DNA of 64,000 nucleotides from positions 19,438 to 83,437 of the forward strand of contig CAJUFO010000007.1 in the NCBI GenBank assembly GCA_910585615.1, written 5' to 3'. Every line of letters starts with the position of its first letter. Position 1 is the first letter of the stretch. Source of the DNA: an uncultured Acetatifactor sp. (GTDB taxonomy: Bacteria; Bacillota; Clostridia; Lachnospirales; Lachnospiraceae). The translations under genes and the position numbers were made by a program. The notes beneath the pieces are model-generated. The model made no database searches and was not told the origin of the DNA. It was given only the letters and a program-made list of their open reading frames with translations. Positions 33,201 to 40,109 of this stretch are shown piece after piece.

Positions 33201-34586
33201 TTGGAGGAGACCGGAGAGGTCACGGACCAGGTGGTGGAGGCGATCCGCTCCATCGAGGACGTGTCCAATGTGGGCGCCATGACCAGCAGCTCCAACATGG
33301 CCCTGCTGGGGGGCGGGGGCAGCAGCACCAACAGCGCCTCGGTCTATGTGGTGACGAGAGAAGACAAGACCATGAGCAATGAGGAGATTGCCCGCGTCAT
33401 TAAGGAGAAGACGGCAGAGTTGGAGGCCGAAATCACCGTGGACACCTCCAGCATGGACATGAGCGCCATGGGCGGAAGCGGCATCGTGGTGCAGGTGCGG
33501 GGGCGTGACCTGGATACCCTGCGGCGCATCGCCGAGGAAGTGGCCGCCATCGTGGAGAGCGTGGAGGGCACGGCCGAGGTCAGTAACGGGCTGGAGGACG
33601 CAGACGAAGAGCTGCGGATTATCATCGACCGGGACGAGGCGGTGCACTACGGCCTTACCGTGGCACAGGTGTTCACCCAGCTTTCCGCCAGACTGGCGGA
33701 GGCCAGCAGCGCCACCACATTGGTGGCGGACGAAAAAGACTACAATGTGTACGTCATGAACGGAAATGACATCGAACTGACCAGGGAGCTGGTGAAAGCC
33801 CTGGAGATAGACGGCACCAACGAGGAGGGGGAGAGCGTGAAGGTACCTCTGTCCGACATTGCATCCTTTGAGATGACGGAGGCACTTTCCTCCATCAGCC
33901 GGGCGGACCAGACCAGGTACATTTCCATCTCCGCGGCCATCGCCGAGGGCTACAACGTGGGCCTGGTGGCCGGGGACGTGGAGGAGAAGCTGGCGGACTA
34001 TGAGATGCCCGCGGGCTATCAGCTGGTGTTCTCCGGGGAGAACGAGACCATCCAGGACGCCATGGAGCAGATGGTGCTGATGCTGATACTGGCCGTGGTG
34101 TTCATGTACCTGATCATGGTGGCCCAGTTCCAGTCGCTGCTGTCGCCCTTCATCATCCTGTTCACCATCCCCCTGGCCTTTACGGGAGGCTTCCTGGGGC
34201 TGTATGTCAGCGGCAGCGAGGTCAGCGTCATCGCCATGATCGGCTTCGTCATGCTGGCCGGGGTCATCGTGAACAACGGCATCGTCATCATTGACTATAT
34301 GAACCAGCTGCGGGAGGGCGGAATGGAGAAGCGGGAGGCGATCCTCACCGCGGGCCGCACCAGGCTGCGTCCGGTGCTGATGACCGCCCTGACTACCATA
34401 TTGGCCCTGTCCACCATGGTGTTCAGCAAGGACATGGGCTCCGAGATGGCCAGGCCCATGGCTGTGGTCACCATCGGCGGACTGACCTACGGCACGTTGC
34501 TGACGCTGGTGGTCATCCCCTGTATCTATGACGTGTTCATAAGAGACAGGAAACGAGGGAACGGGGAATTGACGGAGAGGGATTGA
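30243..34586 (+). CDS. RND-family exporter with coiled-coil insert
   Basis: 1447-aa efflux pump of the AcrB/SwrC (HAE1) type. It opens with MISKFSVRKPYTVLVGVVLA, the first membrane helix, followed by a periplasmic-type loop; helix clusters lie at about 750-930 and again at about 1270-1440. Motif GLALGIGMLVDNSIVVIENI carries the acidic residue of the proton relay region. A long coiled-coil insert (about 210-275 and 555-615) with eight consecutive seven-residue repeats of the ELADGRK type sits in the first loop, a build seen in Gram-positive members. AGGAGG six bases upstream fixes ATG 30243. No adaptor or outer-membrane partner is present. A TetR gene follows. Confidence 0.92.
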   Translation: MISKFSVRKPYTVLVGVVLAIVLGVVSFTRMTTDLLPSISLPYVIVMTTYPGASPETVEMAVTQPVEASMATVSNIESISSVSNENYSMVILEFAQTADMNAVSLEIRESLDQIKSYWDDSIGNPIIMKLNPDMLPVMIAAVGVEGMDNARISTYVQDQVMPELESIEGVASVSATGLLEESVNVIIRQDKVDAVNEKIFAAIDDKMKDAEEELADGRKELEDGKAELADGRKELLDGQRELANGRKELEDGRAELENGKAELANQQEAISNQLAVQKSSLLTAKAQLEEMQTNLATAKQLNDGLQQMASSLGPIQENRGELERLQGGGYTARYTEYMATWGESLGTLVGILQEGGMDEQSLGAIVAALEAMSGARNNIEQLRQEFVGNGALELLASTDEQMAQIINAALALDSWCPGIDVEIPSDALSNPDALKEIIQRLQESVQNLQENAQALATTVGTALGACEMAAGRMLSPQVCELLEQYEGMQTALTALTNGLGYEGYVAQIDAILASQNVTDLSKAIEDINAGLAAIEKGQMTAAIEFANGKATITMGEYQLELAESQLDSGEEQIKSGLEQMDDAEKQLEDAEKQLEDGEEQLEEAREDAKDQADMTDKLTVDTIKGLLTAQNFSMPAGYVTEEGISYMVRVGDKPSTVEELQELPLMDLHMDGVPVITLGDVADVFYTDNSGEIYANVDGSAGVMLTIQKQTGYSTGQVSDRLAERFGEMMAENADLSLITLMDQGIYIDLVMDSIINNILFGAVLAILILIVFLKDLRPTMVVAFSIPVSLVTAIVCMYFSGVTLNIISLSGLALGIGMLVDNSIVVIENIYRMRSEGRSVQEAAIEGAGEVAGAILASTLTTVCVFLPIVFTEGITRQLFVDMGLTIAYSLLASLLIALTVVPAMSSKLLVRTKEQKEGKIFGGLARGYEKLLRGALRVKPLVFILTLGLLAGSVALAFTNGTAFMSDMDSTQLTVNVALAEDATLEETGEVTDQVVEAIRSIEDVSNVGAMTSSSNMALLGGGGSSTNSASVYVVTREDKTMSNEEIARVIKEKTAELEAEITVDTSSMDMSAMGGSGIVVQVRGRDLDTLRRIAEEVAAIVESVEGTAEVSNGLEDADEELRIIIDRDEAVHYGLTVAQVFTQLSARLAEASSATTLVADEKDYNVYVMNGNDIELTRELVKALEIDGTNEEGESVKVPLSDIASFEMTEALSSISRADQTRYISISAAIAEGYNVGLVAGDVEEKLADYEMPAGYQLVFSGENETIQDAMEQMVLMLILAVVFMYLIMVAQFQSLLSPFIILFTIPLAFTGGFLGLYVSGSEVSVIAMIGFVMLAGVIVNNGIVIIDYMNQLREGGMEKREAILTAGRTRLRPVLMTALTTILALSTMVFSKDMGSEMARPMAVVTIGGLTYGTLLTLVVIPCIYDVFIRDRKRGNGELTERD

Positions 34587-34722
34587 CGGTTCTGCGTGAA
34601 AAAAAGTCGGGCGGCGGCCGGGGGCACAGGAAGTGCACCAGGCTGTCGCCTGCTTTGCCGGTATGGCCGGGAAAAGAAGCCCAAAAAGTAGGTATGACTG
34701 GGGGGAAGGAGAGAGCGGAAAC

Positions 34723-35364
34723 ATGGGAAGGATTACGGGACTGGAGGAAATCGGGCATGTGCCGCCGAAGGTGCGGCAGATGTATGAGGCGGTGATACAG
34801 CTGCTGGAGGAGGGCATGGACATGGAAGACATCCGTGTCTCCACCATCACGGAGCGGGCCGGAATCGGCAAGGGGACGGCCTATGAATACTTCGACACGA
34901 AGGATGAAATCGTGGCCTGTGCCGTGGTCAGCCAGATTCGGTGGATGTTCGGCTGGCTGGAGGAGCAGCTGGAGGCAAAGGCGGATTTTGGAGAACAGCT
35001 GGATTTCCTGCTGGACATGGTGGAGAAAAAGGGGCACTGCAGCCACGGTTTCCTGCGGTTCGTCCATGCCATGACCAGCAACTCCGAGTTCAACCGGATG
35101 GTCCGGGAGAAGATGAACGCGGAGGAGTTCGCGGCGTACCGCCCGATGAACGTGTTCGGGCGGATCCTGCGGCAGGGGGTGGAGCGGGGGGCGATTCGCA
35201 GGGACTTGCCCATCGAATACATGATACACTGCGTCTTTTCCCATCTGCTGTCCTATATGATGGAGATTGCCACAAAGGACTGCTTTCGGATGGACGCGCA
35301 GTCGCTGCGGCCTTTTGTGTACCGGGGAATCATGGGGGAGCTTTGTGTGGGGACAGGCCCCTGA
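34723..35364 (+). CDS. TetR/AcrR-family regulator
   Basis: 213-aa regulator. The N-terminal helix-turn-helix (about 13-60) reads VRQMYEAVIQLLEEG, then VSTITERAGIGKGTAYEYFDTKDEIV, the standard TetR pattern. The C-terminal helical domain probably binds the signal and dimerises. It lies 136 bp downstream of the RND gene in the same direction, so it is the likely controller of the pump and probably of its own operon. AAGGAGAG upstream supports ATG 34723; an open frame extends a further 90 bp. Ligand unknown. Confidence 0.88.
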   Translation: MGRITGLEEIGHVPPKVRQMYEAVIQLLEEGMDMEDIRVSTITERAGIGKGTAYEYFDTKDEIVACAVVSQIRWMFGWLEEQLEAKADFGEQLDFLLDMVEKKGHCSHGFLRFVHAMTSNSEFNRMVREKMNAEEFAAYRPMNVFGRILRQGVERGAIRRDLPIEYMIHCVFSHLLSYMMEIATKDCFRMDAQSLRPFVYRGIMGELCVGTGP

Positions 35365-35371
35365 TAATGGA

Positions 35372-35536
35372 AGTTTACGAATGCTTCCCGCCATTTTTAG
35401 ATTTAAATTAGAAAGTAGACACAGTTTGAACACATTTCCCCTGTAATATATATATCAGATAGTTGATGAACTCACTATCTCCCCCCTCATAAGAAAATAG
35501 TAAAAGGGTCTCGGTGGAAGCCGGGGCCCTTTTACA
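35372..35536 (+). ncRNA. Structured 165-bp element, copy 1 (candidate small RNA)
   Basis: Nearly identical to 48658-48821. From the 5' end: a divergent AT-rich part, a fully conserved ACACATTTCCCCTGTAATAT, a hairpin (AGATAGT at 35457-35463 with ACTATCT at 35474-35480), a C-rich unpaired segment (CCCCCCTC, 35481-35488), and a terminator (AAAAGGG at 35502-35508 with CCCTTTT at 35527-35533). A possible promoter is TTGAAC 35426-35431 and TATATA 35449-35454 (17-bp spacer), but that would start inside the hairpin, so the true promoter is unsettled. No ORF. It also serves as terminator for the TetR gene. Confidence 0.65.
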
Positions 35537-35559
35537 CATGCGCCCGGAGTACGCACGTT

Positions 35560-35943
35560 CTATGACACCGCTTTGCTACTTCTCAGAGCGGGGGATGAAA
35601 GGGAGGACTCTTTTTTTCTGTTCTGGCGTAGGAATATATGTCCTTGCTCCAGATAGAATTCCTGCTGCTCCTCTGTCAGCGAGCGGAAGATATGGAGCAG
35701 AAGTTCTTCTCTGTGGGAAGCTTCTGCGAGAGGAGCTTTTGTCTTGGCAGGGTGATCTAACAGGTAATCCGTAGTCACTTGAAAAAAGTCGGCAATCCGA
35801 ATCAGCGTATTATAGTCAGGCTCCCGGGTTCCCTGTACATAATTCCCCAGAGCGGAAGAAGAGAGGGCCAGAGCCTCTGCCAGCTGTCTCTGCGTCATAC
35901 CGTGCAAATCCAGTAATTCTTTTAAAATATCACCGAGTCTCAT
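35560..35943 (-). CDS. Xre-family (Cro/CI) repressor
   Basis: 127-aa DNA-binding protein. The N-terminal helix-turn-helix covers about 1-62 (LKELLDLHGMTQRQLAEALALSSSALGNYVQGTREPDYNTLIRIADFFQVTTDYLL), a clear match to the family; the C-terminal 60 residues are helical and basic at the end. It is read away from the AP2 gene, and the shared 157-bp gap contains two identical palindromes, so it probably represses both itself and the AP2/pel side. GGAGG upstream supports the start at 35943. It is the only - strand gene in this part. Confidence 0.88.
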   Translation of the reverse strand: MRLGDILKELLDLHGMTQRQLAEALALSSSALGNYVQGTREPDYNTLIRIADFFQVTTDYLLDHPAKTKAPLAEASHREELLLHIFRSLTEEQQEFYLEQGHIFLRQNRKKESSLSSPALRSSKAVS

Positions 35944-36005
35944 ATCTGTCCTCCCTAGTTTTATTCCTCTATTTTAGCTTTCTAATCTGATTATTTCCCA
36001 AGAAT

Positions 36006-36066
36006 ACACAAAATGTGTTATAACAAATCAAAAAGAATTGACACAACACAAAATGTGTTATAACAT
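36006..36066. promoter_or_regulatory. Divergent promoters with two identical operators
   Basis: ACACAAAATGTGT, a 13-bp palindrome, occurs at 36006-36018 and 36046-36058, each followed by TATAACA. On the + strand TTGACA at 36038-36043 pairs with TAACAT at 36061-36066 (17-bp spacer), so the second operator sits between -35 and -10. On the - strand TTGATT (36026-36031) and TGTATT overlap the first operator. Binding of a dimeric repressor would block both directions. Confidence 0.75.
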
Positions 36067-36100
36067 AATAGGCAGATTCGATTGAAAAGAGGTCGTTGTC

Positions 36101-36925
36101 ATGATAGGGATAGGAAGCAGGGTTGGACATCTGACGGTGGAGGAACCTAGCGGACAGCGGAAATCGGGATATATTGTCTGGCGTTGCCGTTGTGACTGCG
36201 GAGGTGAGATTTTGCTGGATACCCGCTGCCTTCAGAGAGGAACCGTGAGGGACTGTGGGTGCAGAACTGTCGTGGGGCCGGGGCAGAGGGATATCACGGG
36301 GATGCGCTTCGGTAAGCTTACGGCAGTCGCTCCCACAGAGGAACGGGGCAGGGGAGGCAACACGATGTGGCATTGCCGTTGCGACTGCGGAGGCGAAATC
36401 AAGGCGGAGCTGCGACAGCTAGTGTCAGGTATGCGCAAAAGCTGCGGCTGCCTGAGCCACCCACCCCTGAAGGACTTGATCGGGAAACGGTTCGGACATC
36501 TGACAGTTATGGCATATGCCGGAAAGCGGGCCGGGATGCACCGGTGGAAATGCCGCTGTGACTGCGGAAGGGAAACGGTAGTGGGCCAGACGCTTCTACA
36601 GAACGGAAAGACGAAGAGCTGCGGCTGTGTTCAGGCAAGCATTTATAAAGAGAATCTGAAGCTGATGGAGGGAACCTCCGTGACGATACTGCGGTCCATA
36701 AAAAGCGGGCGTCTGATTAAGACCAATACCAGCGGATACAATGGCGTCTATTACAACAGCAGGCGGGAACGGTGGGTCGCCCAGATTACTTTTCAGGGAA
36801 AAACCAAGTATCTTGGTTCATTCAAGCTGCTGGAGGACGCAGTGAAGGCCAGACAGCGGGGCGAAGAGGTATACGATGAATTCCTTAAGCGCATCGAAGG
36901 AAATGAAGCGGCAGAAAAGGAATAG
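36101..36925 (+). CDS. Three zinc-repeat plus AP2-like DNA-binding protein
   Basis: 274 aa. Three similar modules, at about 3-52, 66-118 and 127-178, each have a G-x-R/G-H-L-T start, W-x-C-x-C-D-C-G and a closing CGC, suggesting a zinc site per module. The C-terminal 70 residues (SGYNGVYYNSRRERWVAQITFQGKTKYLGSF) look like an AP2/ERF-type domain. Proteins with these modules are common in Lachnospiraceae and in phage-like regions; I do not know a proven function, but DNA binding is likely. It ends 39 bp before the pel genes and shares their direction, so it may head that operon and regulate it. Confidence 0.7.
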   Translation: MIGIGSRVGHLTVEEPSGQRKSGYIVWRCRCDCGGEILLDTRCLQRGTVRDCGCRTVVGPGQRDITGMRFGKLTAVAPTEERGRGGNTMWHCRCDCGGEIKAELRQLVSGMRKSCGCLSHPPLKDLIGKRFGHLTVMAYAGKRAGMHRWKCRCDCGRETVVGQTLLQNGKTKSCGCVQASIYKENLKLMEGTSVTILRSIKSGRLIKTNTSGYNGVYYNSRRERWVAQITFQGKTKYLGSFKLLEDAVKARQRGEEVYDEFLKRIEGNEAAEKE

Positions 36926-36964
36926 CAAGGGGCGGACACCCGGCAAAGATAGGTGGAAATAAAG

Positions 36965-39142
36965 ATGGTGGTATTGCTGATAGGCGGCGGCAGCGCATTG
37001 ATGAATGCGATGATCGATAAGCTGAATAAGAACGGGCACCGGGTCTATCTACTGACAGGGCAGAGGGAGGGGCGCTCTTCTTATAGGCATGTATTTGAAA
37101 AGTACGATTTTCCATATGACAGCGGGAGCATCAAGGAGGTTCTGGAGAGTGTCAAGCCGGACGTGACGGTGTTCACCGGCGCGTTCGATACGAACTTCGA
37201 CTGGGCGCAGGCGGGACAGGAGACAGTGCGGTATACCGCAGGGCTCATGAATATCCTGTCTGCATTTAATATATTGAAAAGTGGAAGGTTTTTCTATTTC
37301 TCTTCTCAGGAGGTGTATCGGGATTCCCATATTGAAAATGTGACGGAGGGGGAAGCGGCGTTTCCCAGTGGCTTCAAAGCGATGGCGCTGTCCCAGGGAG
37401 AGGAAATGTGTGCCAACTACCGAAGGGTGCAAGGCATGGAAGCCTTCATACTGCGGTTCGACCATCTGTACTGGGTGCCGGAAAAGGGGGAGGAGGAGAA
37501 CAATCCCTGCTACAGGATGTGCCTGGAAGCCCTGAAGACGGGAAAGATTCCTGCCAACAGCAGAAGGGCTTTTTCCATGATTTACCTGAACGACGCTGTG
37601 GAGCTGGCCTATCAGCTTATGTGTGCGGAAGCGCCGAAGCACGCCTGCTATCATATCTCATCCTCGGAAGAAATCGGGGAGACGGAGCTTGCGGAGAAGA
37701 TTCGGGAGGAGATGGGATCCGACATCGAGGTCGTGGACAATACCGTGGGTATGGGCAATCGTCTGGTTCTGTCCAATGAGAGATACGAGCAGGAGTTCGG
37801 GCTGCAGATATTCAATCATTATGACGCGGGCGTCAAAAAAGTGGCCTCCTATATGAAGCGGCACAGTGCGGCTTTTCTGGCAGAGGACGACGAGGGCGGC
37901 GGGCTGGCGGTGAAGGCGTGGAACAGTACCCGCAAGATTTTCAGGGCAGTATTTCCGTTTTTGGAGAATCTGGTCTGTTTCATCCCGTTCTTTATGCTGA
38001 ACAACAGAGCGGTGGACAGCCGTTTTTTTGCCCGTCTGGATTTCTATCTGCTGTACGTGCTGCTGTTCGCGGTCGTCTATGGGCAGCAGCAGGCCGTCTT
38101 CTCAGGCCTTCTCGCGGTGGCGGGCTTCTGCTTCAGGCAGATGTATGACCGCAGCGGGTTCGAGGTGCTGCTGGATTACAATACATATGTATGGATGGCG
38201 CAGCTGTTCATCGTGGGGCTGGTGGTAGGATATCTGCACGATCGGCTCAGGCTTGTCAGGAATGAGAGCAGGGCAAAGGTCCAATATCTGAACGGACAGC
38301 TGAAGGACATCGAGGACATCAATGACAGCAATGTCCGGATGAAGCATAATTTCGAGAGCCAGGTGGTGAACCATAAGGACAGCCTGGGGAAGATATACGA
38401 GATTTCTTCCTCTCTGGAGCAGTACGGGCCGGAGGAAGTGCTCTTTTATGCGGCGCAGGTGCTCTCCAGACTGATGGACTGTGAGGACGTGGCGGTGTAT
38501 ACAGTGGCGAACGGCGATTATGCCAGACTTTTTTCGGCCACCTCCAGGGATGCCAGAAAGCTGGGGAATTCTATCAAATATACCGACATGGAGGATATGT
38601 ACGGAGAGCTGAAGGAGCATAGGGTCTATGTCAACAGGAACATGGCGGAGAAGATGCCCATGATGGCTGGCGCCGTGTATTCGGAGGAGAACATGCAATT
38701 GATTCTGATGCTGTGGGGCATTCCCTGGGAGCGCATGACGCTGGGAGAGGCCAACCGGCTGACCATCGTGGGCGCTCTGATCCAGAATGCGGTGGTCCGC
38801 GCCAACCGTTATCTGGAAGCGCTTAAGAACAGGCGTTACGTGCAAGGGACCAACGTGCTGGACGAGGAGGCTTTCGCCCAGCTGGTGAAGGCGTTCTCCG
38901 ATGCCTGCGGGAAGGGGCTGACAGAGTATGTGCTGCTGGAGATCCTTGCCGAGGGAAAAGATTATGAGAAAGTGGCCGACACATTGGGCGGCGCGATCCG
39001 CCAGACGGATTATCTGGGGATTTTAGAGGGAGGGAAGCTGTATGCCCTTCTGTCCAATACAAACAGGGAAAATGTGGGAGGAATCGTGGAAAGGTTTAAA
39101 AGCGCCGGCTATGACAGCCGGGTGGAGGAGGCGGAATTATGA
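36965..39142 (+). CDS. pelD: SDR-PelD fusion, putative c-di-GMP receptor
   Basis: 725 aa with three parts. Residues 1-300 are an NAD-dependent epimerase/SDR-type domain (opening VVLLIGGGSALMNAMIDKL). About 320-430 holds several membrane helices. The rest has a coiled linker, a GAF-like domain and a degenerate GGDEF domain. Near the end RQTD (679-682) lies five residues before EGGKL in the place of GGDEF, the spacing of the c-di-GMP inhibitory site RxxD. The GGDEF active site is lost, so it should bind rather than make c-di-GMP, as PelD does. AGGTGG before ATG 36965 is preferred to GTG 36953. It overlaps the next gene by 4 bp. Confidence 0.8.
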   Translation: MVVLLIGGGSALMNAMIDKLNKNGHRVYLLTGQREGRSSYRHVFEKYDFPYDSGSIKEVLESVKPDVTVFTGAFDTNFDWAQAGQETVRYTAGLMNILSAFNILKSGRFFYFSSQEVYRDSHIENVTEGEAAFPSGFKAMALSQGEEMCANYRRVQGMEAFILRFDHLYWVPEKGEEENNPCYRMCLEALKTGKIPANSRRAFSMIYLNDAVELAYQLMCAEAPKHACYHISSSEEIGETELAEKIREEMGSDIEVVDNTVGMGNRLVLSNERYEQEFGLQIFNHYDAGVKKVASYMKRHSAAFLAEDDEGGGLAVKAWNSTRKIFRAVFPFLENLVCFIPFFMLNNRAVDSRFFARLDFYLLYVLLFAVVYGQQQAVFSGLLAVAGFCFRQMYDRSGFEVLLDYNTYVWMAQLFIVGLVVGYLHDRLRLVRNESRAKVQYLNGQLKDIEDINDSNVRMKHNFESQVVNHKDSLGKIYEISSSLEQYGPEEVLFYAAQVLSRLMDCEDVAVYTVANGDYARLFSATSRDARKLGNSIKYTDMEDMYGELKEHRVYVNRNMAEKMPMMAGAVYSEENMQLILMLWGIPWERMTLGEANRLTIVGALIQNAVVRANRYLEALKNRRYVQGTNVLDEEAFAQLVKAFSDACGKGLTEYVLLEILAEGKDYEKVADTLGGAIRQTDYLGILEGGKLYALLSNTNRENVGGIVERFKSAGYDSRVEEAEL

Positions 39143-40092
39143 TTCTGGCAAGGGATGAGCGCATCTTCCTGATCATTCTCGCTGTGAACCTGGTCGTCGC
39201 TCTCGTCTATCTTCTGGGAGGGATTTTATTTGTGGTGCCTGTCCAGGCGGAGGATGAGGAGGAGAAGGAGGTTCTGCACGATAACAGGAGGACATATCTT
39301 CTGCGTTTTTTCGTGATGCTGTTGTGCCCGGTCATCGGCCCCCTGTTCTTTTTCATCAGTCATGTGTTTTATCTTCTCGTCTTCTGGAAGAACGTCGATC
39401 TGGGAGATGTCATATTCAGCAAGGAGCGGGTAAAGGTACGCACAAAGGCGGACGAAGAGCGGGAGCGTGACATCATACCGCTGGAGGAAGCCGTTCTGGT
39501 CAATGAGAAAAAGAATCTCAGGCTGGTGATGATGAATGTGCTCAGGGAGGACATCCGAAATTCGCTGGCTTCTATCACGCTGGCGCTGGACAGCGAGGAT
39601 TCGGAGGCGTCCCACTATGCGGCGGCGGTTCTGTCCGACGAGCTGAATAAGTTCCGCCTCAATGTACAGAAGCTGTGGAAACAGATCCAGGAGGAGCCGG
39701 ATCGGACAGAGTATGAGGAGATGCTGCTTGATTATATGGACAATATACTGAAGCAGCATATTTTTTCGTCCTATGAACAGCGCAAGTTCGTGGATGTCAT
39801 GGAGCAGGCAGCGGAGCTGCTCTACGGGAGGGAGCCGTCCAAGTTTACCATAGATAGATATGAGGAGGTCTGCCTGCGGACTCTGGAAGTAAAGGATTAT
39901 GAACATTCTGAGAAATGGTGCCTGCGGATGGCGGAACAGTTTCAGGAGGAGCTGCCTTCTTATACCTGCAGGCTGAAGCTCTATTTCGCCAGACAGGACA
40001 GAGAGGTGTTTTTCGAGACTTTGGATGCCCTGAAGAAGTCTAATGTGATAATTGACAGCGAGACGCTGGAGCTGATTCGGGTGTTTGGCTGA
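39139..40092 (+). CDS. pelE: PelE-like membrane protein with TPR-type region
   Basis: 317 aa. Two membrane segments at about 8-33 and 49-80 are followed by a charged stretch and a helical C-terminal half (about 130-317) that looks like tetratricopeptide repeats. This is the PelE plan: two helices and a TPR domain, bridging PelD and the glycosyltransferase PelF. The sequence itself is diverged, so identity rests on architecture and position between PelD-like and PelF/PelG genes. ATGA overlap with the upstream gene implies coupling. Confidence 0.6.
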   Translation: MILARDERIFLIILAVNLVVALVYLLGGILFVVPVQAEDEEEKEVLHDNRRTYLLRFFVMLLCPVIGPLFFFISHVFYLLVFWKNVDLGDVIFSKERVKVRTKADEERERDIIPLEEAVLVNEKKNLRLVMMNVLREDIRNSLASITLALDSEDSEASHYAAAVLSDELNKFRLNVQKLWKQIQEEPDRTEYEEMLLDYMDNILKQHIFSSYEQRKFVDVMEQAAELLYGREPSKFTIDRYEEVCLRTLEVKDYEHSEKWCLRMAEQFQEELPSYTCRLKLYFARQDREVFFETLDALKKSNVIIDSETLELIRVFG

Positions 40093-40109
40093 GGAGGTGT
40101 CATTTCGGA

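Noticed and set aside
32712..34871. A 719-codon frame on the - strand opposite the RND gene
   Set aside because: Shadow of the RND exporter and the start of the TetR gene; composition-driven.
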